This document shows, in pieces, positions 1-5,704 of a stretch of 7,255 bases of DNA. The position numbers were made by a program, and so were the translations under genes. This DNA comes from Hyphomicrobiales bacterium. GTDB taxonomy: Bacteria; Pseudomonadota; Alphaproteobacteria; Rhizobiales; JAJFHB01. Position 1 is the first letter of the stretch, and every line of letters starts with the position of its first letter. The notes below the pieces were generated by a model. It did no database searches, had not been told where the DNA came from, and saw nothing but the letters and a program-made list of their open reading frames with translations. The stretch lies in the NCBI GenBank assembly GCA_021775795.1, contig JAJFHB010000225.1, positions 1 to 7,255 of the forward strand. The letters are read 5' to 3'.

Positions 1-191
1 ATGGTGGCATCGAGCTCGCGGGTGTTGATTTCCCAGTTCTGGCCGAGGTCCTCTTCGGCGACGTCGCTGGTGGATGTCACGCTGCCGGTGAAGCCGACGG
101 CGGGATCTTCTTGCACCGCGCGTGTCGTGTTGCACGCAGCAGTGAACAACACCACCACGGCAAGCGCCAACGCCTGTTTTGAGAAACCCAT
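1..191 (-). CDS. N-terminal part of a predicted lipoprotein (truncated by the window edge)
   Basis: Reading the minus strand from the ATG at 191-189 gives 63 open codons with no stop before the window edge. The protein begins MGFSKQALALAVVVLF, a short positive n-region and hydrophobic core, followed by TAAC with the cysteine at residue 20. This is a usable lipobox (alanines at -2 and -1, threonine rather than the commoner leucine at -3), so it should be lipidated by Lgt, cut by signal peptidase II and anchored in the membrane facing the periplasm. The rest (NTTRAVQEDPAVGFTGS, then an acidic stretch ending in LGQNWEINTRELDAT) is a low-complexity Thr/Ser linker leading into an unseen domain. 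Alphaproteobacterial TadD-type TPR lipoproteins can start like this, but nothing visible proves it. It is transcribed away from the DUF1330 gene. The ribosome-binding site is weak (GGGGCGTGAG just before the ATG). Confidence 0.7.
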   Translation of the reverse strand, partial: MGFSKQALALAVVVLFTAACNTTRAVQEDPAVGFTGSVTSTSDVAEEDLGQNWEINTRELDAT

Positions 192-211
192 ACTCACGCC
201 CCATATCCCCG

Positions 212-236
212 GTCCGAAGCTGTTGCCTCTTCGGAC
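212..236. repeat. Perfect 8-9-8 inverted repeat in the divergent spacer
   Basis: GTCCGAAG at 212-219 is matched exactly by its reverse complement CTTCGGAC at 229-236, with a 9-nt loop. The near arm lies 20 bp upstream of the lipoprotein ATG (191), and no T-run follows on either strand, so it does not look like an intrinsic terminator. It could be an operator for a dimeric regulator or a hairpin in the lipoprotein leader. The rest of the 192-374 spacer shows no convincing sigma-70 promoter; the best is TTGACG (275-270, minus) with a poor CAAACT 18 bp on. Confidence 0.55.
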
Positions 237-374
237 ACAGGCGTCAGTTTGGACGGTGAGGGACCGGTTCGTCAAGCAGCGGCTTTTGAAGTGCCAAACA
301 GTGGTTTTGAGCGCTTTTCTTGGCAGCGCATCTGTGACAGGTTGAGCGCCCCTATTTGACGTGGAGCACAGGCC

Positions 375-665
375 ATGAGCGCTTACATAATTGTCGATAC
401 GAAAATCGAAAATCCGGACGCCTACGAAACCTACAAGGCACAAGCACGGCCGTTGGTGGAGAAGCACGGCGGCATCTACCGCGCCCGCGGTGGTGACATG
501 GAAGTGGTCGAGAGTGACCTTTGGAGCCCGACGCGTATCGTCGTGCTGGAATTCCCGGATATGGATGCAGCGCGTGCTTTCATTCACTCTGAGGAGTACG
601 CACCGGTTGCCGCCATTCGCCACGCAAATGCAAAATGTACATCGGTTATCATCGACGGCATGTGA
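375..665 (+). CDS. DUF1330 family protein
   Basis: This 96-residue protein has the size and pattern of DUF1330, a dimeric ferredoxin-like alpha/beta-barrel family. It starts with a strand (SAYIIVDTKI), then the ENPDAYETYKAQARPLVEKHGG helix and the family's Y-x-A-R-G-G segment (residues 35-40). Next comes VVESDLWSPTRIVVLEFP (about 44-61), in the place where relatives read LEG-x-W-x-P-x-R-x-V-x-x-EFP, and then SEEYAPVAAIRHANA (72-86). No signal peptide or membrane segment is seen, so it is probably cytosolic. The biochemical role of the family is not established. A GGAG at 363-366 sits 8 nt before the ATG and supports this start. The next gene begins 93 bp downstream on the same strand with no visible terminator between them, so co-transcription with the ureohydrolase is possible. 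Confidence 0.9.
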   Translation: MSAYIIVDTKIENPDAYETYKAQARPLVEKHGGIYRARGGDMEVVESDLWSPTRIVVLEFPDMDAARAFIHSEEYAPVAAIRHANAKCTSVIIDGM

Positions 666-745
666 GGAAGACGCATTAATCCTGCGCCCCTCGTCACGAT
701 CTGCAGCGTTTGACCATAACATTCCCGGGCGGGCTGGGAGATTAA

Positions 746-756
746 GAGGTTAGGAG
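746..756 (+). promoter_or_regulatory. Ribosome-binding site of the ureohydrolase
   Basis: The sequence GAGGTTAGGAG precedes the ATG at 759. GAGGT (746-750) is 8 nt from the start codon, a good distance. AGGAG (752-756) is only 2 nt away and less likely to be used. No good sigma-70 promoter is seen in 666-745: TTGACC at 710-715 has no acceptable -10 partner. Confidence 0.6.
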
Positions 757-758
757 AA

Positions 759-1721
759 ATGAGCACAGATACGTTCAATCAGCCACTGGGTGGCAATGAC
801 ATGCCGCGGTTTGCCGGGCCGGCAACGATGATGCGCCTGCCTGTGGCGGAAAGCGCTGAGGGGCTTGATGCCTGTTTCGTTGGTGTGCCGATGGATATTG
901 GCACCTCGAACCGCTCGGGCACGCGGCACGGACCGCGCCAGATCAGGGCAGAATCATGCATGCTGCGGCCCTACAACATGGCAACGGGCGCGGCCCCCTT
1001 CGACAGCCTGCAGATTGCCGATATCGGTGATGTGGCGACCAATACATTTGATCTCAAAAAGTCTGTAGACCTGATCGAAGCAGCGTTCGATGGCATCCTG
1101 GCGCACGATTGCATTCCGCTCACCCTTGGTGGTGATCATACGCTTACGTTGCCAATCCTGCGGGCGATAGCAAAGAAACACGGGCCCGTGGCGCTGCTTC
1201 ACATAGACGCTCATGCAGACATCAATGACGAAATGTTTGGTGAGAAGATTGCGCACGGCACACCCTTTCGCCGAGCGGTGGAGGAGGGGCTGCTGGCCTG
1301 TGACAAGGTTCATCAGATCGGCTTGCGCGGCACAGGGTATTCGCCGGAAGACTTTAACTGGCCGCGTTCGCAGGGCTTCACGGTGGTGCCGGCTGAGGCG
1401 TGCTGGCATAAGTCACTGACACCGCTCATGGCAGAAGTGCGTGAGCGCATCGGCGATCATCCGACCTATCTGACTTATGACATCGATAGTCTTGATCCGG
1501 CTTTTGCGCCGGGCACGGGGACTGTCGAGATTGGCGGCCTTACGATCTGGCAGGCGCTGGAAATTATCCGTGGCGCCCGCGGTCTGAACCTTGTGGGGTG
1601 TGACCTGGTCGAAGTCTCACCACCCTATGATCCAACCGGAAACACCGCTCTCGTTGGCGCCAATCTTCTCTATGAGATGTTGTGCGTATTGCCGGGTGTT
1701 CGCTATCCGCAGTCTGATTGA
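759..1721 (+). CDS. gbuA: Agmatinase-family ureohydrolase, probably guanidinobutyrase
   Basis: This 320-residue cytosolic dimanganese hydrolase should split a guanidino compound into urea and an amine. All metal ligands of the arginase/agmatinase fold are visible: H127 in GGDHT, D150, H152 and D154 in HIDAHAD, and D241 and D243 in TYDIDSLDP. APGTGTVEIGG (250-260) and DLVEVSPPYD (282-291) follow. The N-terminus (NQPLGGNDMPRFAG, then ATMMRLP) and NDEMFGEKIAHGT (156-168) match, from memory, Pseudomonas GbuA/GpuA rather than E. coli SpeB. M159 seems to fall where GbuA has the substrate-determining Met161 and GpuA has a tyrosine, which favours 4-guanidinobutyrate (giving GABA and urea). Automated tools would probably call it agmatinase (speB), and agmatine or guanidinopropionate cannot be excluded. 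Length matches GbuA (about 319). The stop abuts the stop of the convergent secreted-protein gene with no gap. Confidence 0.85.
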   Translation: MSTDTFNQPLGGNDMPRFAGPATMMRLPVAESAEGLDACFVGVPMDIGTSNRSGTRHGPRQIRAESCMLRPYNMATGAAPFDSLQIADIGDVATNTFDLKKSVDLIEAAFDGILAHDCIPLTLGGDHTLTLPILRAIAKKHGPVALLHIDAHADINDEMFGEKIAHGTPFRRAVEEGLLACDKVHQIGLRGTGYSPEDFNWPRSQGFTVVPAEACWHKSLTPLMAEVRERIGDHPTYLTYDIDSLDPAFAPGTGTVEIGGLTIWQALEIIRGARGLNLVGCDLVEVSPPYDPTGNTALVGANLLYEMLCVLPGVRYPQSD

Positions 1722-2081
1722 TTATCTGAAGCGGTAAGAACTGGACTGACAGACATCGACGCTTCGGTTCGTCTTTTCCGTACCGTTTGCGAAGACGGCT
1801 TTGAATTTGAAGCTGCATTGGCCTGAACCATCATCAAAATTCAGGTTGAGGCTGCCGCCGGGAGCGATTGCGGATCCCCGCAGGCGCTCGTTCCCCCAGC
1901 CGCCTCTGCTTGAACTGACGCCATAGAACTGAACAAGTGTCGATTGCGTGTTGTTGAAGATGTTGACATGCCGGTTGTAGCTATCGGCGCTGCTGGGCAG
2001 AGCGACGAACAGCGTTGCCGAAAGCGCAAAGGCGCCAAATGCGAAAATCTTCCAATTTGAAAGCCTGGACCGGCTGATCAT
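1722..2081 (-). CDS. Small secreted two-cysteine protein of unknown function
   Basis: This 119-residue protein starts with a clear Sec signal: basic n-region (MISRSRLSNWK), hydrophobic core (IFAFGAFALSATLFVAL) and a probable cut after SSA at about residue 32. The mature part of about 87 residues is beta-rich. It contains NIFNNTQSTLVQFYGVSSS, a GGWGNERLRG segment (60-69), an APGGSLNLNFDD turn and strand (73-84), and two cysteines (C89, C111) that could form a disulfide in the periplasm. This layout (N-x-T start, WG-x-x-x-L, L/I-x-PG-x-S, two late cysteines) recalls small exported proteins common in Hyphomicrobiales genomes, but I cannot name a function. A GGAG (2094-2091) lies 9 nt before the ATG. 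Its own promoter and a leader hairpin are proposed at 2113-2199. Its stop codon directly adjoins that of the ureohydrolase. Confidence 0.85.
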   Translation of the reverse strand: MISRSRLSNWKIFAFGAFALSATLFVALPSSADSYNRHVNIFNNTQSTLVQFYGVSSSRGGWGNERLRGSAIAPGGSLNLNFDDGSGQCSFKFKAVFANGTEKTNRSVDVCQSSSYRFR

Positions 2082-2112
2082 GCCTTATGTCTCCATTCGT
2101 GCACGCCTATGG

Positions 2113-2137
2113 CCGCGTACACTTGCAGAGTACGCGG
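2113..2137. repeat. Perfect 8-9-8 inverted repeat upstream of the secreted-protein gene
   Basis: CCGCGTAC at 2113-2120 pairs exactly with GTACGCGG at 2130-2137 around a 9-nt loop. It lies 31 bp upstream of the secreted-protein ATG and about 60 bp past the stop codon of the GGDEF-EAL gene. Neither strand has a T-run after the stem, so an intrinsic terminator for the GGDEF-EAL gene is possible only in a U-tract-less form. With the proposed promoter at 2169-2199 it would form a hairpin in the 5' leader of the secreted-protein mRNA; it could equally be an operator. Confidence 0.55.
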
Positions 2138-2168
2138 TAAAGCCATTTCGATCCATCCGCCCTTAGCC

Positions 2169-2199
2169 ATTATATGGCCGGCAACCGCGGCAGAATCAA
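2169..2199 (-). promoter_or_regulatory. Candidate sigma-70 promoter of the secreted-protein gene
   Basis: On the minus strand there is a perfect TATAAT (2174-2169), preceded at 19 bp by TTGATT (2199-2194), which keeps the TTGA core of the -35 box. The spacer is 2 bp longer than ideal. Transcription would start near 2162, giving a leader of about 80 nt that includes the 2113-2137 hairpin and the GGAG site. It sits immediately after the GGDEF-EAL stop codon, so the secreted-protein gene is probably its own unit. Confidence 0.45.
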
Positions 2200-2200
2200 G

Positions 2201-3790
2201 TCATGCGACCTGACTAAGACCGACGGCAAGATTTTCGTAGTTTTTGAGGAAGGTGGTGACTTCGTGTGCAGGCAGGGGTTTGGCGAAGAGGTATCCCTGG
2301 CCAATGGTGCACCCCAATTCGGCGAGAAGTTCCTGATTTTGTGCTGCGTCAACGCCTTCAGCCGTAGTGGGAAGGCCGAGACTTTTGCCAAGCGCGATCA
2401 CTGTCTGGACGATGGCGCGGCTTTCCGGGTTGGTGGAAATATCCTTGATGAAGGACTGATCGATTTTGATTTTGTCGAAAGGAAGAATGCGCAGATGGTG
2501 CAGGCTTGAGTATCCGGTTCCGAAATCATCAATCGAAATGGACATACCAAGTGCCTTCACGCGAGAAATGGCTTCCGAAATGGCGCCGGATTCTTCGACG
2601 ATTGCGTTCTCGGTGATTTCAAGCTCAATGCGTTCCGGCGCCATGCCGGTCTGCTTGAGTGTGTTGATGATTTCATCTGTGAGCAGATTGTCCCGCAAAT
2701 CCGTAGGCGAAACATTGATTGCCAATTTGATGTCATCAGGCCATTCTCGTGCCGAGATGCAGGCCTGGCGCAGAATGGAGAGTGTCATGGTTCGCAGAAG
2801 GCCAATGTCTTCGGCGATAGGGATGAATGTCGTGGGCCCGATGAGGCCGTTTTGCGGGTGTTCCCAGCGGGCAAGTATCTCCAGCCCGCAAACGCGCTTC
2901 GTAGCGAGGTCAATGAACGGTTGGAAGTAGGGGACAATCTCACCATTCAAGATTGCCTGCCCAAACGATGCCTCGACCTTTGCTCTTTGATCCAGAGACG
3001 ATTCCATTTCAGCAGAGAAATGAGCGATTGTGCCGTGTTTCTGCCGACGTGCCGTGCTCAGCGTGAATTCCAACCGCTGCATAAGCGCTTCGACGGTCGT
3101 GTCAGGCTTCAATCGCAGATATTCGCCGACATTGAGCAGACCGAATGTCATGCTCGATTGCAGTTTCATGCCATTGGCGGGGATTCCGGCGCTGGCAAGA
3201 CTGCTCAGCGTTTCGACAAGACTGTCGACCTTGAACTTGCCCTCATCGTCATTGGGGGCAGCAGCAATGACGTAGAAGGTTGCGTCATTTGAACAGGCGG
3301 CAAAGTCGCCAAGCTCACAAAGCGAAACCAGGGCGTTTGCGAAAGAGGACTTGATATCTTCCGCAGCCCGAGCGCCGTGAACACTCAAAATGGTGTCAAT
3401 GTTGCGGACCTCGCAACCGATGAGGTGGAGTGTGTCGCTTCCGGGATGTTGAATGCGTTCTCCCAGAACCAGTTCAAAGCCCCGCTTGTTGGGCAGGCCG
3501 GTGACACTGTCGCGTATCTGATTGAGTTCGAAGTCCTCTTCAACGGCGATACGGGCACGGGTTTCAAGGCCCGCTTCGCGCCGCCTGCGCAGAGTGTAGA
3601 CGCTGAGGCCGATCCAGCCGCCGATGACCAGGGCAAAACTGTAGTCTGCCAGGAAGGGATATGATTGAGTGAGGGTCGCCGCGATGTGCTCGAAGACCGA
3701 AAAGTTGAGTTCGGCGAACACAAAAATTGCGACCAGTCCAGCGATGCTGGCAAGCTCAACCTGCTTACCTTTTTCTGAGTACCGTCGCAC
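2201..3790 (-). CDS. Membrane GGDEF-EAL protein, probable c-di-GMP phosphodiesterase
   Basis: Taken from the GTG at 3790-3788, this is a 529-residue inner-membrane signalling protein. Two transmembrane helices (about 11-34 and 47-67) flank a short loop and are followed by a linker, a GGDEF domain (about 93-258) and an EAL domain (about 273-520). The GGDEF domain keeps its opening DSVTGLPNKRGF, but the catalytic motif has become SNDAT (167-171), so diguanylate cyclase activity is unlikely. The EAL domain keeps the catalytic set: E304 (EILARW), N359 (AINVS), E391 (ELEITE), D421/D422 (IDDFGTGYSS), K443 (IKID), E478 (AEGV) and Q498 (GQGYLFAKP). It should therefore hydrolyse c-di-GMP to pGpG. The frame stays open to a TTG at 3868 (555 residues), but that start has no ribosome-binding site. 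The GTG has AGGATAGG (3807-3800) 9 nt upstream, and the extra codons cover an inverted repeat. No sensor domain is seen. Confidence 0.92.
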   Translation of the reverse strand: MRRYSEKGKQVELASIAGLVAIFVFAELNFSVFEHIAATLTQSYPFLADYSFALVIGGWIGLSVYTLRRRREAGLETRARIAVEEDFELNQIRDSVTGLPNKRGFELVLGERIQHPGSDTLHLIGCEVRNIDTILSVHGARAAEDIKSSFANALVSLCELGDFAACSNDATFYVIAAAPNDDEGKFKVDSLVETLSSLASAGIPANGMKLQSSMTFGLLNVGEYLRLKPDTTVEALMQRLEFTLSTARRQKHGTIAHFSAEMESSLDQRAKVEASFGQAILNGEIVPYFQPFIDLATKRVCGLEILARWEHPQNGLIGPTTFIPIAEDIGLLRTMTLSILRQACISAREWPDDIKLAINVSPTDLRDNLLTDEIINTLKQTGMAPERIELEITENAIVEESGAISEAISRVKALGMSISIDDFGTGYSSLHHLRILPFDKIKIDQSFIKDISTNPESRAIVQTVIALGKSLGLPTTAEGVDAAQNQELLAELGCTIGQGYLFAKPLPAHEVTTFLKNYENLAVGLSQVA

Positions 3791-3824
3791 GGCGCCACGC
3801 CTATCCTGGGTTTTTATTGCTTTC

Positions 3825-3843
3825 TTGCAGGCGTTGCCTGCAA
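3825..3843. repeat. Perfect 8-3-8 inverted repeat upstream of the GGDEF-EAL gene
   Basis: TTGCAGGC (3825-3832) and GCCTGCAA (3836-3843) are exact reverse complements around GTT. If the GGDEF-EAL gene starts at the GTG 3790, the palindrome lies 34 bp upstream of it, in leader or promoter territory. If the TTG at 3868 were used, it would be inside codons 9-15. On the minus strand it is followed by an A-rich, not T-rich, stretch, so it is not an intrinsic terminator. It is a candidate operator or leader stem. Confidence 0.5.
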
Positions 3844-3933
3844 TGCGCACAACACCTGCAAAATGCAACGGTAACGTGCAATCCCTTAGATAAAGCTAAT
3901 TATTGTCGGCAATTTGGCGGGAATATGGAGTGT

Positions 3934-4767
3934 CTACGGCTTCCGGCCCCAGATGCGAATACCGCCAAGAACGCCTTCATCGTAAAGCCCGGACACGGTG
4001 CCATAAAAATCCTCAAGACCGTCTGTGACCGCTTCTCCGTGGATTTCGATGTTGCGCGGCCGCCTCTCCTGGAAAGCTGCAAAGCGCTCGCTCGTGAAGG
4101 CGTTCCAGGAGGCGCTCATGTCTTCTGCTTCCACATCCACGAATCCGGCAGCTTCCAGTTGCGCCACATATTCATCGAGCGTCGGCAAATAGCTGCAGAG
4201 AACCTTTTCGCGAAGATCACTCCATTGAGCCGTTGTCGGTTCGCGGAGTTTGGTGATGTCTTCGATGAAGACATTGCCAGATGGTTTCAATGCGCCGTGA
4301 CAGACCTTGAGAAGGTTAGTGCGGTCCGGAATGTGCAGGAACACGAGGAACGACATCAAACCGTCGAAGTCCTTGCCCACCATGCCGCCGTCAAGAACAT
4401 CGCCGTTGAGATGAGAAATGTTGGTGTCCAGACCGCAACGGGCTGTCAGCCCACGGGCCGTTTCGTTCAGATCCGGTTGCAGTTCAAGTGCCGTAATCCG
4501 GCAGTTTGTGCTTGCAGCCATATGGCGGGCAGGGCCACCAATTCCAGAACCGACTTCCAGCAAATGAGTGCCGTCACGCGCGTCGAGTTTGCCGGCTGCA
4601 TAGTCAACAGCCTCGGTGCCGTGATAATGATACTGATCGAACGGCGTAAGGTCTTCAACCGACAGCGGCGCCTCTTCGTCGATGCCAAGGGCCAACAGTT
4701 CATTGTAAATACGCTCGACCTGATCGTAGAGTTTCATGGTTTTCATGGATCCGGTCGCATTGTGCAT
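3934..4767 (-). CDS. Class I SAM-dependent methyltransferase, substrate unknown
   Basis: The start is set at the ATG 4767-4765 because AAGGAG (4779-4774) lies 6 nt upstream; the frame also opens at a TTG (4782), but that would put the ribosome-binding site inside the gene. The 277-residue cytosolic protein has a helical N-terminal cap with TPFDQYHYHGTEAVDYA (41-57), then a Rossmann methyltransferase core. Motif I is LLEVGSGIGGPAR (69-81) binding SAM, the acidic ribose-binding residue is E95 (ALELQPDL), D123 is in NGDVLD, FLVFLHIPDR (140-149) follows, and the post-motif strand is ALKPSGNVFIEDI (159-171). The GIGGPAR loop and the YHYHG element recall sarcosine/dimethylglycine and phosphoethanolamine N-methyltransferases, suggesting a small amine substrate, but this is only a resemblance. 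The C-terminal 100 residues probably shape the substrate pocket. The GGDEF-EAL gene follows on the same strand about 140 bp downstream. Confidence 0.88.
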   Translation of the reverse strand: MHNATGSMKTMKLYDQVERIYNELLALGIDEEAPLSVEDLTPFDQYHYHGTEAVDYAAGKLDARDGTHLLEVGSGIGGPARHMAASTNCRITALELQPDLNETARGLTARCGLDTNISHLNGDVLDGGMVGKDFDGLMSFLVFLHIPDRTNLLKVCHGALKPSGNVFIEDITKLREPTTAQWSDLREKVLCSYLPTLDEYVAQLEAAGFVDVEAEDMSASWNAFTSERFAAFQERRPRNIEIHGEAVTDGLEDFYGTVSGLYDEGVLGGIRIWGRKP

Positions 4768-4797
4768 GGTCTGCTCCTTCAAGATTGCCGGAGCTAG

Positions 4798-4825
4798 CTT
4801 ATCATGACTGGAAAATCACAGCCAA
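4798..4825 (-). promoter_or_regulatory. Candidate promoter of the methyltransferase in a 64-bp divergent spacer
   Basis: On the minus strand TTGGCT (4825-4820) and GATAAG (4803-4798) are separated by 16 bp, each matching sigma-70 consensus at four of six positions. The start would fall near 4791, giving a leader of about 24 nt with the AAGGAG site. On the plus strand TATCAT (4800-4805) overlaps this -10 box and could serve the DUF1194 operon with a poor -35 (TTCAAG, 4778-4783). An 8-bp palindrome AGCTAGCT (4792-4799) lies between. The two promoters would be face to face and mutually exclusive. Confidence 0.35.
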
Positions 4826-4831
4826 GATGGA

Positions 4832-5704
4832 GTGTTGAAGTTGCCCATAGGATTGCTTAGCCGGCTTGTGCTGCTGTGGTTGGTTGCCTTTCTCGTTCCA
4901 ACTTCGATTGCAACTGCAGAAGATGTGGATCTCGAACTCGTTCTAGCTGTCGATGTTTCTTCAAGCGTTGATCCCTACGAAGCCACCCTGCAGCGCGTTG
5001 GATATGTTCAGGCTCTTGTTCATCCCGATGTTGTGGAGGCGATCTCATTGGGGCCGTTCGGGCGCATCGCGGTGATTTACGTCGAATGGGCCGGTGCGGA
5101 ATTTCAGACTGTCGTTGTTGACTGGACCCTCATCAGAGATACGGAAAGCGCGCGGGCTTTTGCCATTCAACTCAGCGAGCAACCTATCGGCTCTGCGCCT
5201 GCAACTTCCATTTCGGCGGTGATCGACTTTGCAAGGGTATCTATAGCCTCTAATGCGCACAGAAGCCTGCGTCAGGTCATCGACATATCCGGAGATGGAC
5301 CGAGCAGTGATGGCAGGCCTGTGTGGGAAGCCCGTGATGACGCCGTTGCTGAAGGTATTATCATCAACGGCCTGCCGATCCTGTCGTCACGACCCGATCC
5401 GCAGGGGTTCAGCCCGGCCGTTGGGGTGACACGGCACTATTTGCGCCACGTGATCGGCGGCGTCGGTTCCTTTGCACTTGAAGTAAACGAGTTTGAGAAT
5501 TTTGCATCGGCTCTTGTCAGCAAGCTGGTGCGTGAAATCAAGGGTGAGCCTTCGCTCTCCCTGCTTGAGGGAACCGGCAATCAATTGCGATTGACATCTC
5601 CCGATGGAATCCGTTCTACATGCAGGACGGCAGATGGGAGTTTGCTCTATCCCGGCTGCACCCAATTGTTCCGCTCCGCGCCATCAATGAGTGAACTGCA
5701 ATGA
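4832..5704 (+). CDS. DUF1194 exported protein with a VWA-like fold
   Basis: This is a 290-residue exported protein. The signal peptide is a hydrophobic stretch (about 7-23) with a probable cut after IATA at 29. The VWA-like DUF1194 domain follows: LELVLAVDVSSSVD (34-47) carries a complete MIDAS DxSxS (D41, S43, S45), a candidate MIDAS threonine is T125 in APATS, and DISGDG (151-156) supplies the third metal loop. A divalent-cation-dependent periplasmic binding role is inferred; the family's function is not known. About 50 residues after KLVREIKG (231-238) form a tail with two cysteines (C264, C276) that seems longer than usual. The start is uncertain: GTG 4832 has no proper ribosome-binding site, whereas TTG 4841 is 8 nt from GGAG (4829-4832) and would remove only three residues. 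The stop overlaps the aminotransferase ATG by 4 bp, so the two are translationally coupled. Confidence 0.9.
   Translation: MLKLPIGLLSRLVLLWLVAFLVPTSIATAEDVDLELVLAVDVSSSVDPYEATLQRVGYVQALVHPDVVEAISLGPFGRIAVIYVEWAGAEFQTVVVDWTLIRDTESARAFAIQLSEQPIGSAPATSISAVIDFARVSIASNAHRSLRQVIDISGDGPSSDGRPVWEARDDAVAEGIIINGLPILSSRPDPQGFSPAVGVTRHYLRHVIGGVGSFALEVNEFENFASALVSKLVREIKGEPSLSLLEGTGNQLRLTSPDGIRSTCRTADGSLLYPGCTQLFRSAPSMSELQ

Noticed and set aside
282..298. Sigma-54-like element on the minus strand (TTTGGCAC, GG and GC exactly 10 bp apart)
   Set aside because: The -24 half is good but the -12 half is AAGCC rather than TTGCA, and no enhancer site is seen. Too weak to call.
1..345. Plus-strand open frame of 114 codons at the left edge
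   Set aside because: The opposite strand encodes a convincing lipoprotein N-terminus, and the plus frame has no domain and no upstream context.
307..349. Direct repeat of TTGAGCGC at 307-314 and 342-349
   Set aside because: Eight bases repeated once in a GC-rich spacer is within chance, and neither copy pairs with a good -10 box.
723..739. Short TCCC/GGGA stem between the DUF1330 gene and the ureohydrolase
   Set aside because: Only four base pairs with a G-rich loop and no T-run, so it is not a credible terminator.
954..1409. Minus-strand open frame of 151 codons opposite the ureohydrolase
   Set aside because: It lies entirely within a gene with all catalytic residues intact, and its product shows no family features.
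2113..2137. Reading the 8-9-8 repeat as an intrinsic terminator of the GGDEF-EAL gene
   Set aside because: No T-run follows the stem on the minus strand, and a perfect TATAAT lies between the stop codon and the stem, which suits a leader better.
3887..3912. Possible minus-strand promoter TTGCCG with TATCTA before the GGDEF-EAL gene
   Set aside because: The spacer is only 14 bp, too short for a normal sigma-70 promoter.
3727..4797. Long plus-strand open frame of 356 codons opposite the methyltransferase and the start of the GGDEF-EAL gene
   Set aside because: It is antisense to a methyltransferase with clear motifs and a good ribosome-binding site, and its own product has no recognisable domain. 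It is a shadow frame.
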